Shown here: positions 24,869 to 32,476 of the stretch, piece after piece
How positions within the stretch are numbered: position 1 is the stretch's first letter
Layout of the letters: each line of letters opens with the position of its first letter
Assembly (NCBI RefSeq): GCF_004762045.1
Contig: NZ_SJOM01000007.1
Span: 4,875,407 to 4,939,406 of the forward strand
DNA from: Mycobacterium sp. DL99
Lineage (GTDB): Bacteria > Actinomycetota > Actinomycetes > Mycobacteriales > Mycobacteriaceae
Direction: 5' to 3'
Length of the DNA: 64,000 nucleotides
Notes under the pieces: model-generated
Databases searched by the model: none
Told to the model about the DNA's origin: nothing
What the model saw: only the letters and a program-made list of their open reading frames with translations
Translations under genes and position numbers: made by a program

Positions 24869-26468
24869 CCAACTCTCCACCATCCAGCCGCAGCCACCGG
24901 TCGATGCCGATGGCGTCCAGGAACCGTTCATCGTGGCTGACCACCACGAACGCCCCCCGGTAGGCGTTCAGCGCGGATTCCAGTTGTCCCACACTGACCA
25001 GGTCGAGGTTGTTGGTCGGCTCATCCAGGAGCAGCAGTTGGGGCGCGGGTTCGGCATAAAGCACGCACGCCAGCGTCGCCCGTAACCGCTCCCCGCCCGA
25101 CAGGGCGGCCACCGGCAGGTGGATCCGGTCGCCGCGAAACAGGAACTGCGCCAACAGATGCATGCGCCGGGTGTGCGACAGGCTCGGTGCAGCCGCAGCC
25201 AGGCTCTCGGCCACCGTGCGGTCCTCAGCCAGCAGGTCGAGGCGCTGCGACAGCGAGGCGATACGCCCGTCAACCCGTTGCACCGTTCCCGAGTCGGGTT
25301 CCAGCGTGCCGTCGATGATGCGTAAGAGTGTCGACTTGCCGGCTCCGTTGGGACCGGTCAGGGCGATACGTTCCGGCCCGCGGATGGAGAGGTCGATCCC
25401 ATTGTCGGCGAACAGTTTCCGGCCGCCGCGGCTGATCTGCAAGCCGTCTCCGGCGAACACCGTGCGCCCGGCCGGCACCACGGTGTCGGGCAGATCCAAC
25501 GCAATCACCTTGTCGTCACGCAACGCTCGTTCAGCTTCGTCGAGCCGGCTCCGGGCATCGTCGACTCTCCGAGCGTGTACGTCGTCGGCGCGGGCCGCCG
25601 ATTCCTGGGCATCGCGTTTCAGCTTGCCCGCCACGATCTTCGGCAGCCCGGCGTCCTTGAGGTTGCGCGCCGCGGTCGACGAGCGTCGGGCGGCCCGCTC
25701 GCGGGCCTCCTGCATCTGTCGCTTCTCCCGCTTGAGCTGTTGTTCGGCGTTACGGATATTGCCCTCGGCCACCTGTTGAGCAGCCTCCACGGTCTCCTGG
25801 TAGTCGGTGAAATTGCCTCCGTAGAAGACGATTTCGCCGCGGTACAGTTCGGCGATCTGATCCATCCGGTCCAGCAGCACCCGGTCATGGCTGACCAACA
25901 GCAGGCAACCGGTGTAGCTGTCGAGCGCGTCGTACAGGCGGTGCCGGGCCTCGCTGTCCAGGTTGTTGGTGGGCTCGTCGAGCAGCAGCACACTGGGCCG
26001 CTTCAGCAGTTGGGCAGCCAGCCCCAAAGACACCACTTCCCCGCCGGACAAGGTTCCCAACCGGCGGTCCAACGCCAGGTCATCCAGGCCGAGCCGGTCC
26101 AACTGGGCACGGGAGCGTTCCTCGATGTCCCAGTCCTCGCCGATGGCGGTGAACACCTCCTCGCTGGCGTCACCATCGGCCAGCGCTGCCAGTGCGTCGA
26201 GCACCGGAGCGATCCCCAACACCGCGGCCACGGTGAGATCGGCTGTGAACGGCAGGCTTTGGGGCAGGTAGCCGACGGCGCCATCGGCGACCACTGAGCC
26301 CGCGGAGGGTCGGTACTCGCCGGCAATCAGTTTGAGCAGCGTGCTCTTTCCGGCGCCGTTGGGTGCGACCAGGCCGGTGCGGCCGGGCCCGATGGAAAAC
26401 GACAGGTCCGAGAACAGCTCGACGTCATCGGGCCAGGAGAACGACAAATGGGAACAGACGATAGACAT
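24849..26468 (-). CDS. ABC-F family ATPase (ribosome-acting, possibly antibiotic resistance)
   Basis: A 539-aa protein with two ABC domains and no membrane segments. Walker A motifs are APNGAGKST and GPNGAGKST; signatures are LSGGEVVSL and LSGGERLRA; both are followed by LLLDEPTNNLD. The inter-domain linker (about 215-300) is highly charged and helical (EQQLKREKRQMQEARERAARR), as in ABC-F proteins that reach the peptidyl-transferase centre. Start ATG 26468 has GGAG 7 bases upstream. Some relatives give macrolide or lincosamide resistance; which applies here is unknown. A long leader with a mini-ORF precedes it. Confidence 0.88.
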   Translation of the reverse strand: MSIVCSHLSFSWPDDVELFSDLSFSIGPGRTGLVAPNGAGKSTLLKLIAGEYRPSAGSVVADGAVGYLPQSLPFTADLTVAAVLGIAPVLDALAALADGDASEEVFTAIGEDWDIEERSRAQLDRLGLDDLALDRRLGTLSGGEVVSLGLAAQLLKRPSVLLLDEPTNNLDSEARHRLYDALDSYTGCLLLVSHDRVLLDRMDQIAELYRGEIVFYGGNFTDYQETVEAAQQVAEGNIRNAEQQLKREKRQMQEARERAARRSSTAARNLKDAGLPKIVAGKLKRDAQESAARADDVHARRVDDARSRLDEAERALRDDKVIALDLPDTVVPAGRTVFAGDGLQISRGGRKLFADNGIDLSIRGPERIALTGPNGAGKSTLLRIIDGTLEPDSGTVQRVDGRIASLSQRLDLLAEDRTVAESLAAAAPSLSHTRRMHLLAQFLFRGDRIHLPVAALSGGERLRATLACVLYAEPAPQLLLLDEPTNNLDLVSVGQLESALNAYRGAFVVVSHDERFLDAIGIDRWLRLDGGELATAVAG

Positions 26469-26634
26469 GCTGGTACTCCAAAGTGATGCGGGCAACAGGC
26501 ACCGCATTGAGGGGCAGGAACGAATCGACTCTCGGGATCACCCGGAGATGTCGTCTCCCAGCATGTTTTCGGCCCACCTTGGTTGACAGCAGATGCGAGA
26601 CCCATACTACGCATGCATGCAACCGATTTACGGT
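26469..26634 (-). promoter_or_regulatory. Leader of the ABC-F gene with promoter and an 8-codon open frame
   Basis: On the minus strand TAGTAT (26609-26604) is a good -10, giving a leader of about 130 bases. It contains ATG CTG at 26564 opening an 8-residue frame, MLGDDISG, stopping at 26538. GGAGA-CGACA-TCTCC forms a hairpin inside this frame, and CGGG-TGAT-CCCG follows across its stop. Such mini-ORF leaders often control ABC-F genes by ribosome stalling; this is inference. Confidence 0.4.
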
Positions 26635-27000
26635 TCAGAACGTCTCGCGCAATCGATCCAGTTGTCGCCGTTCACGTTTCGTGGGTCGGCCGGCGCCTCG
26701 ATCGCGGACCGGAACGGACGCCACCATCTCCTTGGGCGGCGGTGGCGGGCTGCGGTCGATCAGGCATTCCGATGCGATGGCGGCACCGACTCTCTTGGCG
26801 ATGGGCCGGATGACCTCCACGATTCGTTCACGTCCGTCGAGCCGGACCCGCACCTCGTCACCGGGGCTCACGTGCTGCGCCGGTTTGGCCGGCACGTTGT
26901 TGACCCGGACGTGTCCGCCGCGGCAGGCGGCCGCCGCCGCGGACCGGGTCTTGGTGAGGCGCACGGCCCAGATCCAGCTGTCGACGCGGACGGTGCTCAT
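26635..27000 (-). CDS. S4-domain RNA-binding protein (Hsp15-like)
   Basis: A 121-aa protein with an S4 domain at residues 5-52 (RVDSWIWAVRLTKTRSAAAAACRGGHVRVN) and a basic C-terminal tail (GRPTKRERRQLDRLRE). This is the plan of Hsp15/HslR, which binds stalled 50S subunits carrying peptidyl-tRNA. ATG 27000 overlaps the dapE stop as ATGA, so it is co-translated with dapE. A ribosome-rescue role is inferred from the family. Confidence 0.88.
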   Translation of the reverse strand: MSTVRVDSWIWAVRLTKTRSAAAAACRGGHVRVNNVPAKPAQHVSPGDEVRVRLDGRERIVEVIRPIAKRVGAAIASECLIDRSPPPPPKEMVASVPVRDRGAGRPTKRERRQLDRLRETF

Positions 27001-28061
27001 GTCAGGTAGCGCCGCAGCATGTCGGTGACCGCGGTGATCTGGGCGATCTCGACCCGTTCGTCGACCTTGTGGGCGAGGTTGGGGTCGCCCGGACCGTAGT
27101 TGACGGCGGGTATCCCCAGCGCGGCGAACCGGGACACATCCGTCCAGCCGTACTTGGCGCGGACCTGTCCCCCAGCTGCGGCCACCAGCGCGGCGGCGGC
27201 CGGTTTGGCCAGCCCCGGCAGGGCGCCCGCGGCGGCGTCGGTCAATTCGATGTCAAGGTCGAGGCCATCGAACACCTCATGCACGTGGGTGAGGGCCTGC
27301 TCGACGCTGCGGTCGGGGGCGAACCGGAAGTTGACGGTCACCGATGCCGCGTCGGGGATGACATTGCCGGCGATGCCGCCGTCGATACGTACTGCCGACA
27401 GTCCTTCCCGGTAGACGCACCCGTCGATGTCGACATTGCGGGGCTGATAGGCCGTGAGCCGGTCAAGTACCGCACCGAGTTTGTGAATGGCGTTGTCGCC
27501 CAGCCAGGAACGTGCGGAATGCGCGCGGGTGCCGGTGGCGCCGACGACGACGCGGATCGTGCCCTGGCAGCCCGCCTCGATGAAGCCGCCGGACGGTTCA
27601 CCGAGGATCGCGACGTCGGCCTGTAGCCAGTCCGGCAGCTCGCGTTCGATGCGGCCCAGCCCGTTGGCGCTGGACTCGATCTCCTCGCAGTCGTACATCA
27701 CCAGGGTGATGTCGTGGCTCGGCTCGGCAATGGTGGCTGCCAGGTGCAGGAACACCGCGTCACCCGACTTCATGTCCGAGGTGCCGCAGCCCCACATCTC
27801 GCCATTCTTGATGTGGCTGGGCAGGTTGTCGGCAGCGGGCACGGTGTCGATGTGTCCGGCCAGCATCACCCGCGACGAGCGGCCCAGGTGGGTGCGGGCC
27901 AGCACCGCGTCACCATTGCGGATCACCTCGAACCACGGCGCCTGCGCACGTAGCGCGGCCTCGATCTCGTCGGCAATGCGCTGCTCATGACGTGACTCGC
28001 TGGGGATGTCCACCAAAGCAGCCGTCAGCGCGATCGGATCAGCAGTCAAATCCAGGCCCAC
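26997..28061 (-). CDS. dapE: Succinyl-diaminopimelate desuccinylase
   Basis: A 354-aa M20 metallopeptidase-fold enzyme equal in length to Rv1202. It releases L,L-diaminopimelate in the succinylase branch of lysine/peptidoglycan synthesis. Metal ligands are visible in LAGHIDTVPA (His), CGTSDMKSGDA (bridging Asp), YDCEEI (catalytic and metal Glu) and LAHKVDE near the end (His). Start GTG 28061 is chosen because it gives the family N-terminus LDLTADPIALTAALVDIPSES and because a -10 hexamer lies 8 bases upstream. The longer frame would run into dapD. Confidence 0.95.
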   Translation of the reverse strand: MGLDLTADPIALTAALVDIPSESRHEQRIADEIEAALRAQAPWFEVIRNGDAVLARTHLGRSSRVMLAGHIDTVPAADNLPSHIKNGEMWGCGTSDMKSGDAVFLHLAATIAEPSHDITLVMYDCEEIESSANGLGRIERELPDWLQADVAILGEPSGGFIEAGCQGTIRVVVGATGTRAHSARSWLGDNAIHKLGAVLDRLTAYQPRNVDIDGCVYREGLSAVRIDGGIAGNVIPDAASVTVNFRFAPDRSVEQALTHVHEVFDGLDLDIELTDAAAGALPGLAKPAAAALVAAAGGQVRAKYGWTDVSRFAALGIPAVNYGPGDPNLAHKVDERVEIAQITAVTDMLRRYLT

Positions 28062-28069
28062 GATGCTCA

Positions 28070-28087
28070 ACGGTAGTCCAGTAACCT
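28070..28087. promoter_or_regulatory. Overlapping divergent promoters of dapE and dapD
   Basis: On the minus strand TACCGT (28075-28070) lies 8 bases before dapE GTG 28061. On the plus strand TAACCT (28082-28087) lies 8 bases before dapD GTG 28096. Only 34 bp separate the two coding starts, so each promoter's -35 region falls on the other gene's start codon. The two polymerases could not occupy the site together. Confidence 0.65.
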
Positions 28088-28095
28088 TGGCCAAC

Positions 28096-29040
28096 GTGAC
28101 TGCAGCATCTGGCGTCGGCCTGGCCACCATCACCGCCGACGGGACCGTCCTGGACACCTGGTTTCCCGCTCCCGAGCTGAGCGCCTCCGGCGATGCCGGC
28201 ACGGTGAAGCTCAGCGGCGATGACATCCCCGCTGAGTTCGCGGGCCTGACCTGCCCCGATGCCGACCGCGGTGTCGAGGTGGTGGCGGTGCGGACCACGA
28301 TCACCGACCTCGCGGACAAGCCGGCCGACGCGCATGACGCCTACCTGCGGCTGCACCTGCTCTCGCACCGGCTGACCAAGCCGCACGAGGCAAACATGGA
28401 CGGCATCTTCGGAGCGCTGGCCAACGTGGTGTGGACGAACTTCGGGCCGTGCGCGGTCGAGGGCTTCGAGACCGTGCGCGCCAAGCTGCGCCGCCGCGGC
28501 GCGGTCGCGGTGTACGGCGTCGACAAGTTCCCGCGGATGGTCGACTACGTGTTGCCGTCGGGCGTGCGGATCGCCGACGCCGACCGCGTCCGCCTGGGTG
28601 CGCACCTGGCCGCTGGGACGACGGTCATGCACGAAGGCTTCGTGAACTTCAACGCCGGCACGCTGGGCACCTCGATGGTGGAGGGCCGGATCTCGGCCGG
28701 TGTCGTCGTGGACGACGGCTCCGACATCGGTGGCGGCGCGTCGATCATGGGCACCCTGTCCGGTGGCGGCAAAGAGGTGATCTCGGTGGGCAAGCGCTGC
28801 CTGCTGGGCGCCAACGCCGGCCTGGGCATCTCGCTCGGCGATGACTGTGTGATCGAGGCCGGGCTCTATGTCACCGGCGGCACCAAGGTGACCACCGCTG
28901 ACGGGCAGACCACCAAGGCCGTCGAACTCTCCGGGGCCAACAACCTGCTGTTCCGCCGCAACTCGCTTTCAGGCGCAGTCGAGGTGGTCAAGCGTGACGG
29001 CACCGGCATCACGCTCAACGAAGCGCTGCACGCCAACTAG
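28096..29040 (+). CDS. dapD: 2,3,4,5-tetrahydropyridine-2,6-dicarboxylate N-succinyltransferase
   Basis: A 314-aa enzyme of the mycobacterial DapD type (Rv1201c). It uses succinyl-CoA to acylate tetrahydrodipicolinate before DapC and DapE act. The C-terminal half is a left-handed beta-helix with hexapeptide repeats and the catalytic loop VMHEGFVNFNAGTLGTSMVEG. GTG 28096 is chosen from the family N-terminus and the adjacent -10. Together with dapE here and dapC at 43.5 kb, three steps of the succinylase branch lie in this window. Confidence 0.95.
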   Translation: MTAASGVGLATITADGTVLDTWFPAPELSASGDAGTVKLSGDDIPAEFAGLTCPDADRGVEVVAVRTTITDLADKPADAHDAYLRLHLLSHRLTKPHEANMDGIFGALANVVWTNFGPCAVEGFETVRAKLRRRGAVAVYGVDKFPRMVDYVLPSGVRIADADRVRLGAHLAAGTTVMHEGFVNFNAGTLGTSMVEGRISAGVVVDDGSDIGGGASIMGTLSGGGKEVISVGKRCLLGANAGLGISLGDDCVIEAGLYVTGGTKVTTADGQTTKAVELSGANNLLFRRNSLSGAVEVVKRDGTGITLNEALHAN

Positions 29041-29050
29041 ATTCGGCCGC

Positions 29051-29107
29051 CGAATGTCGGCTTGTGTGTCAAACTTCGCGAAAAACCGGCACACAAGCCA
29101 ACATTCG
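29051..29107. terminator. Long imperfect hairpin between dapD and a convergent small gene
   Basis: CGAATGTCGGCTTGTGTG (29051-29068) pairs with CACACAAGCCAACATTCG (29090-29107) with one mismatch over 18 positions; the loop is 21 bases and includes AAAAA. It lies in the only space between convergent coding regions and could terminate both. Confidence 0.65.
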
Positions 29108-29121
29108 AGGGTCAGCGCAGC

Positions 29122-29376
29122 CTAGGTGCAAGGAATCCCGTGCGGGCCACCGACCCAGTGACCTGGCGGCGACTGCCACGGGCACCACTTCTTGACCTGC
29201 CCGGGCGGGCCCCAGTTGACCCCAGGATTCCAATCGACCCAACCCGGTCCCGGAACCCATGGAATGTTCGGGCCCCATCCAGGGTCAGCCTGCGCCGTAC
29301 CCGCACCCAATCCGAGTGAGCCAAGGCCGAGCGCACCGGCGATCATTACCGTTCCTGCGACTTTCTTCAGACTCAT
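29122..29376 (-). CDS. Small secreted Pro/Gly/Trp-rich protein
   Basis: An 84-aa precursor. AGGAGGAGACTCC precedes ATG 29376. The signal peptide (1-30) ends TAQA before DPGWG, a good signal-peptidase I site. The mature 54 residues carry PGW repeats (DPGWGP, VPGPGWVDWNPG, NWGPPG) and two cysteines (in KWCPW and the final IPCT) that could form a disulfide. Many mycobacteria encode such short W/P-rich exported proteins of unknown role. The longer upstream frame is rejected because the signal peptide would become internal. Confidence 0.8.
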   Translation of the reverse strand: MSLKKVAGTVMIAGALGLGSLGLGAGTAQADPGWGPNIPWVPGPGWVDWNPGVNWGPPGQVKKWCPWQSPPGHWVGGPHGIPCT

Positions 29377-29573
29377 GTGGAGTCTCCTCCTGTTCGTCTT
29401 CGCAGCCCCAAGTCGAGGCGAGGCGTTGACGACCTGCCGTTCCAGATTCACCAAACGGCGTACCAACTCACAACCTGTATGTCTGACGATACGCCTCTGC
29501 CAGATACCCCAGGCGGTTCCAACAGCTCGCATGCTGCCGCCATTCCGTGCACGTACGCGGTGGTTACCGGCGC

Positions 29574-29921
29574 CTACTCGGCAGCGAGCACGCAGAACTC
29601 GTTGCCCTCTGGGTCGGCCAGCACCACCCACGTTTCGTCACCCTGGCCGACGTCGACGTGGCGGGCGCCGAGGCCGATCAACCGGTCCACCTCGGCCTGT
29701 TGATCGTCGGGGGTGAAGTCCGGATGCAGACGGTTCTTGACCACCTTGTCCTCCGGCACGGCAGTGAACAGCCAGATCGGGCCGGCGCCCGGCGGCGGGG
29801 TTAGCAGCACGTCGCCGTCGGCATCGGTATGTGCGGGCCAGCCCAGCGCTTCCGACCACCAGGCGCCCAACGCTTCGGGATCGTGTGCGTCGATGCAGAT
29901 CTCGGAGAACCTCAACCCCAT
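29574..29921 (-). CDS. VOC-superfamily (glyoxalase-like) protein
   Basis: A 115-aa protein with the paired beta-alpha-beta-beta-beta modules of the vicinal oxygen chelate fold: FSEICIDAHDPEALGAWWSEALGW at the start and WVVLADPEGNEFCVL at the end. The DPEGNEFCV segment carries the expected Glu ligand. Single-domain members bind small ligands or act as dioxygenases or resistance proteins; the substrate is unknown. It overlaps fadD36 by 10 bp and is probably translated with it. Confidence 0.82.
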   Translation of the reverse strand: MGLRFSEICIDAHDPEALGAWWSEALGWPAHTDADGDVLLTPPPGAGPIWLFTAVPEDKVVKNRLHPDFTPDDQQAEVDRLIGLGARHVDVGQGDETWVVLADPEGNEFCVLAAE

Positions 29922-31318
29922 TGCGCCAGTTCCTTTTTCATCACCTTGCCCATCGCGTTGCGGGGCAGGCTGTCCACGAGCCGCACTTCGCGAGGACGTT
30001 TGTGCGCTGAAAGTTCTTGGGCGACATACTCGATCAGCGTATCGGGTGCGGCATTGCCGACAACGAACGCAACGATGCGCTGCCCCAGATCGTCGTCGGG
30101 CACCCCGACCACGGCCACCTCGTCGACGCCGTCATGACCCAACAGCACGGTCTCGATCTCACCGGCGCCGATGCGGTACCCGCCCGATTTGATCAGGTCC
30201 ACCGACTCCCGCCCGACGATGCGATGCATACCGTCGGCATCGATGACCGCGACGTCGCCGGTGCGGTACCAGCCGTCGGAATCGAAGGCGTCGGCGGTGG
30301 CCTCGGGCCGGTTGAGGTAGCCACCGAACACCATGGGGCCCTTGATCTGCAGCCGTCCGATCGTCTCGCCGTCGTGCGGCACCGGCGCGCCGTCGTCGTC
30401 GACGAGCCGGGTCTGTACTCCGGCCAGCGGCAGCCCGACCCAGCCGGGCCTGCGCTCACCGTCGACCCGGGTGCTGAGGGTGATCAGCGATTCGGTGCTG
30501 CCGTAGCGCTCCACCGGCGCGTGCCCGGTCAGTCGGACCAGCTCGTCGAACACCGGCACCGGCAGCGGCGCGCTGCCGGAGACGAGCAGCCGTGCGGTGG
30601 ACAGCGCCAGCGCCGAGTCGAGGTCCTTGACCACCCGCGACCACACCGTCGGCACCCCGAAGTAGAGCGTGCCCTGTGCCTGCGCGTACGCGGCCGGTGT
30701 CGGTTTCCCGGTGTGTACGAAGCGGTTTCCGATCCGCAGCGAGCCGAGCAGACCCAGCACCAGGCCGTGCACGTGGAACAGCGGCAGCCCGTGCACCAGG
30801 GTGTCGGCAGCGGTCCACTGCCACGCCGCGGCCAGCGCGTCGATGTCGTCGGCGATGGCCTGGCGGCTGATCGGTACGCCCTTGGGCGCTCCGGTGGTCC
30901 CGGACGTGTACATGATGATCGCGGTCGAATTCGGTGCCGGCTCGGGATAGCGGTGCCAGGACCGGGCGTGCAGCCGCACCGGGATGTGCGGCAGTCCCTC
31001 GGTCTCCTCGGGCCGCTCCCCCAGCCAGGCCTGGGCACCGGAGTCGGCGAGGATGTGCCGACGCTCTGCCGCGCCGACGTCGGCAGGTACCGGTACCACC
31101 GGCACACCGGCGATCAGGCATCCGATGACGGCGAGGACGGTCGTCGGGGTCGGTGTCGCCAGGACGGCGACACGTTGCGCGACAGCCACGCGCTCGGCCA
31201 CCGAGGTGGCCGCGCCGATGAGATCACTGCGGCTCAACACAGCACCGTCGATGGAAACGGCGTCGGCGAGCTCGGCGCCGGCGGCGACGGCCGCGGGGTT
31301 CAGGGAGGCCAGCAACAC
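29912..31318 (-). CDS. fadD36: Acyl-CoA synthetase FadD36
   Basis: A 468-aa adenylate-forming enzyme matching Rv1193. The P-loop is MYTSGTTGAPKGVPIS, the A5 motif RYGSTES, the A7/A8 hinge GWYRTGDVAVID, and the catalytic lysine motif PRNAMGKVMKK near the end. It resembles the malonyl-CoA synthetase/benzoate ligase-like branch. GTG 31318 is chosen because it aligns with the family start (LLASLNPA) and because TAGCCT lies 7 bases upstream. The natural substrate is not established. Confidence 0.9.
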   Translation of the reverse strand: MLLASLNPAAVAAGAELADAVSIDGAVLSRSDLIGAATSVAERVAVAQRVAVLATPTPTTVLAVIGCLIAGVPVVPVPADVGAAERRHILADSGAQAWLGERPEETEGLPHIPVRLHARSWHRYPEPAPNSTAIIMYTSGTTGAPKGVPISRQAIADDIDALAAAWQWTAADTLVHGLPLFHVHGLVLGLLGSLRIGNRFVHTGKPTPAAYAQAQGTLYFGVPTVWSRVVKDLDSALALSTARLLVSGSAPLPVPVFDELVRLTGHAPVERYGSTESLITLSTRVDGERRPGWVGLPLAGVQTRLVDDDGAPVPHDGETIGRLQIKGPMVFGGYLNRPEATADAFDSDGWYRTGDVAVIDADGMHRIVGRESVDLIKSGGYRIGAGEIETVLLGHDGVDEVAVVGVPDDDLGQRIVAFVVGNAAPDTLIEYVAQELSAHKRPREVRLVDSLPRNAMGKVMKKELAQWG

Positions 31319-31325
31319 TCTTGTG

Positions 31326-31331
31326 AGGCTA
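31326..31331 (-). promoter_or_regulatory. -10 hexamer of a leaderless fadD36 promoter
   Basis: On the minus strand TAGCCT is followed by CACAAGA and then GTG 31318. Confidence 0.5.
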
Positions 31332-31396
31332 CCGGCGTGCCGTCCGTCGATCCCACGCACTCGACAGGATGCGGAGTTGGCGCGAGGCTGGTGCCC

Positions 31397-31879
31397 ATGG
31401 GCACAGCTATGCGCGATCGCGATGACTCCGGCCGGCCCCGCAGCACCCGCCCGCGTGACGCACTCGGCCGACCGTTGCCGTACGGCAGTGAAGGCGTCGA
31501 CCGGATTCCTGATGACCTGGAGCTCTCACCGGCTGAAACTCTCGCGTACGCCCAGGATCTGCTCGACCGTGGTCAGGCGTTCGGTGCTCACGAAGTACTC
31601 GAAGCGGCGTGGAAGAACGGCCCGGAGCACGAGCGTGCGCTCTGGCAGGGATTGGCACAGCTGGCCGTGGGCATCACCCATGTGCAGCGCGGCAATCGGA
31701 CTGGGGCCGCGGCCCTGTTGAGACGCGCATCGGCACGGCTTTCGCTCATCGACCAACCGGCGCCCCATGACATCGACGTGGCCCACCTGGTCGAGTTCGC
31801 CGCCACGCTCGCCGATGAGATCGACCAGGGCGACGTCGAAACACAGCGGCTACACGTCCGCCTGCGCGTGGACGGATGA
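31397..31879 (+). CDS. DUF309 domain protein
   Basis: A 160-aa protein whose central helical region has the DUF309 hallmark FGAHEVLEAAWKNGPEHERALWQGLAQLAVG, with the His-Glu and Trp pattern conserved in the family. The N-terminal 45 residues are charged and disordered. Start ATG 31397 is the first that lies after the divergent fadD36 start; ATG 31409 is an alternative. Function is unknown. It overlaps the Nudix gene by 4 bp (ATGA). Confidence 0.82.
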   Translation: MGTAMRDRDDSGRPRSTRPRDALGRPLPYGSEGVDRIPDDLELSPAETLAYAQDLLDRGQAFGAHEVLEAAWKNGPEHERALWQGLAQLAVGITHVQRGNRTGAAALLRRASARLSLIDQPAPHDIDVAHLVEFAATLADEIDQGDVETQRLHVRLRVDG

Positions 31880-32442
31880 GGGAGACGATGGGAACGATCC
31901 GGCAGACTGCGACGCGCGAGGTGTACCGGAACAACTGGTTGACGCTGCGCGAGGACGACATCGTCCGGCCCGACGGCAGCACCGGCGTCTACGCCGTGGT
32001 CGACAAGCCGACCTATGCCCTGGTGATCCCGTACGACCCCGCTCACGATCGGTTTCACCTCGTTGAACAGTTCCGGTACCCGCTGGGGCTGCGGCGCTGG
32101 GAGTTTCCGCAGGGCACCGCACCCGAACAGCAACATCTGGATCCGACTGCGCTGGCCCACCGGGAGCTTCGTGAGGAGACCGGGCTGCGCGCCGAGAGCA
32201 TGGAACGTCTGGGCCAGCTCGACGTGGCTGCCGGGATGAGCAGCCAGCGGGGGTGGGTGTTCCTGGCGACCGGGCTCACCGAGGGTGAGCACGAACGCGA
32301 GCCCGAGGAACAGGACATGCACAGCGCGTGGTTCTCCCGCGGGGAGCTGGACCGGATGATCCGGGACGGTGAGATCACCGATGCCCAGACTTTGGCGGCA
32401 TTGACGTATCTGCTTTTGCACGAGAGCGGAATTCAGCGTTGA
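31876..32442 (+). CDS. Nudix hydrolase, ADP-ribose pyrophosphatase-like
   Basis: A 188-aa protein with the catalytic Nudix helix AHRELREETGL. The upstream half of the box (WEFPQGTAPEQQHLDPTAL) has a different spacing between the Gly and the first Glu from the canonical G-x5-E-x7 layout. ATG 31876 overlaps the DUF309 stop; ATG 31888, with GAGG a few bases upstream, is an equally good start. The family hydrolyses nucleoside diphosphates linked to another group; ADP-sugars are the likeliest substrates. Confidence 0.85.
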   Translation: MRETMGTIRQTATREVYRNNWLTLREDDIVRPDGSTGVYAVVDKPTYALVIPYDPAHDRFHLVEQFRYPLGLRRWEFPQGTAPEQQHLDPTALAHRELREETGLRAESMERLGQLDVAAGMSSQRGWVFLATGLTEGEHEREPEEQDMHSAWFSRGELDRMIRDGEITDAQTLAALTYLLLHESGIQR

Positions 32443-32469
32443 CATCAACTTAAGTTGAGGTTCTAGCGT
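32439..32469 (+). promoter_or_regulatory. SoxR-box-like promoter: 14-bp palindrome in a 19-bp spacer
   Basis: TTGACA (-35, 32439-32444) and TAGCGT (-10, 32464-32469) are 19 bp apart. The spacer starts with the perfect palindrome TCAACTTAAGTTGA (32445-32458), and GTG 32477 follows 7 bases after the -10. A long spacer with a central dyad touching the -35 is the layout of MerR-family activators. The sequence agrees with the SoxR box at 15 of 18 positions. Confidence 0.72.
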
Positions 32470-32476
32470 CGACCGC

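Noticed and set aside
30017..31396. Long plus-strand open frame ahead of the DUF309 gene
   Set aside because: It is the reverse-strand shadow of fadD36; only the part after 31397 has family similarity.
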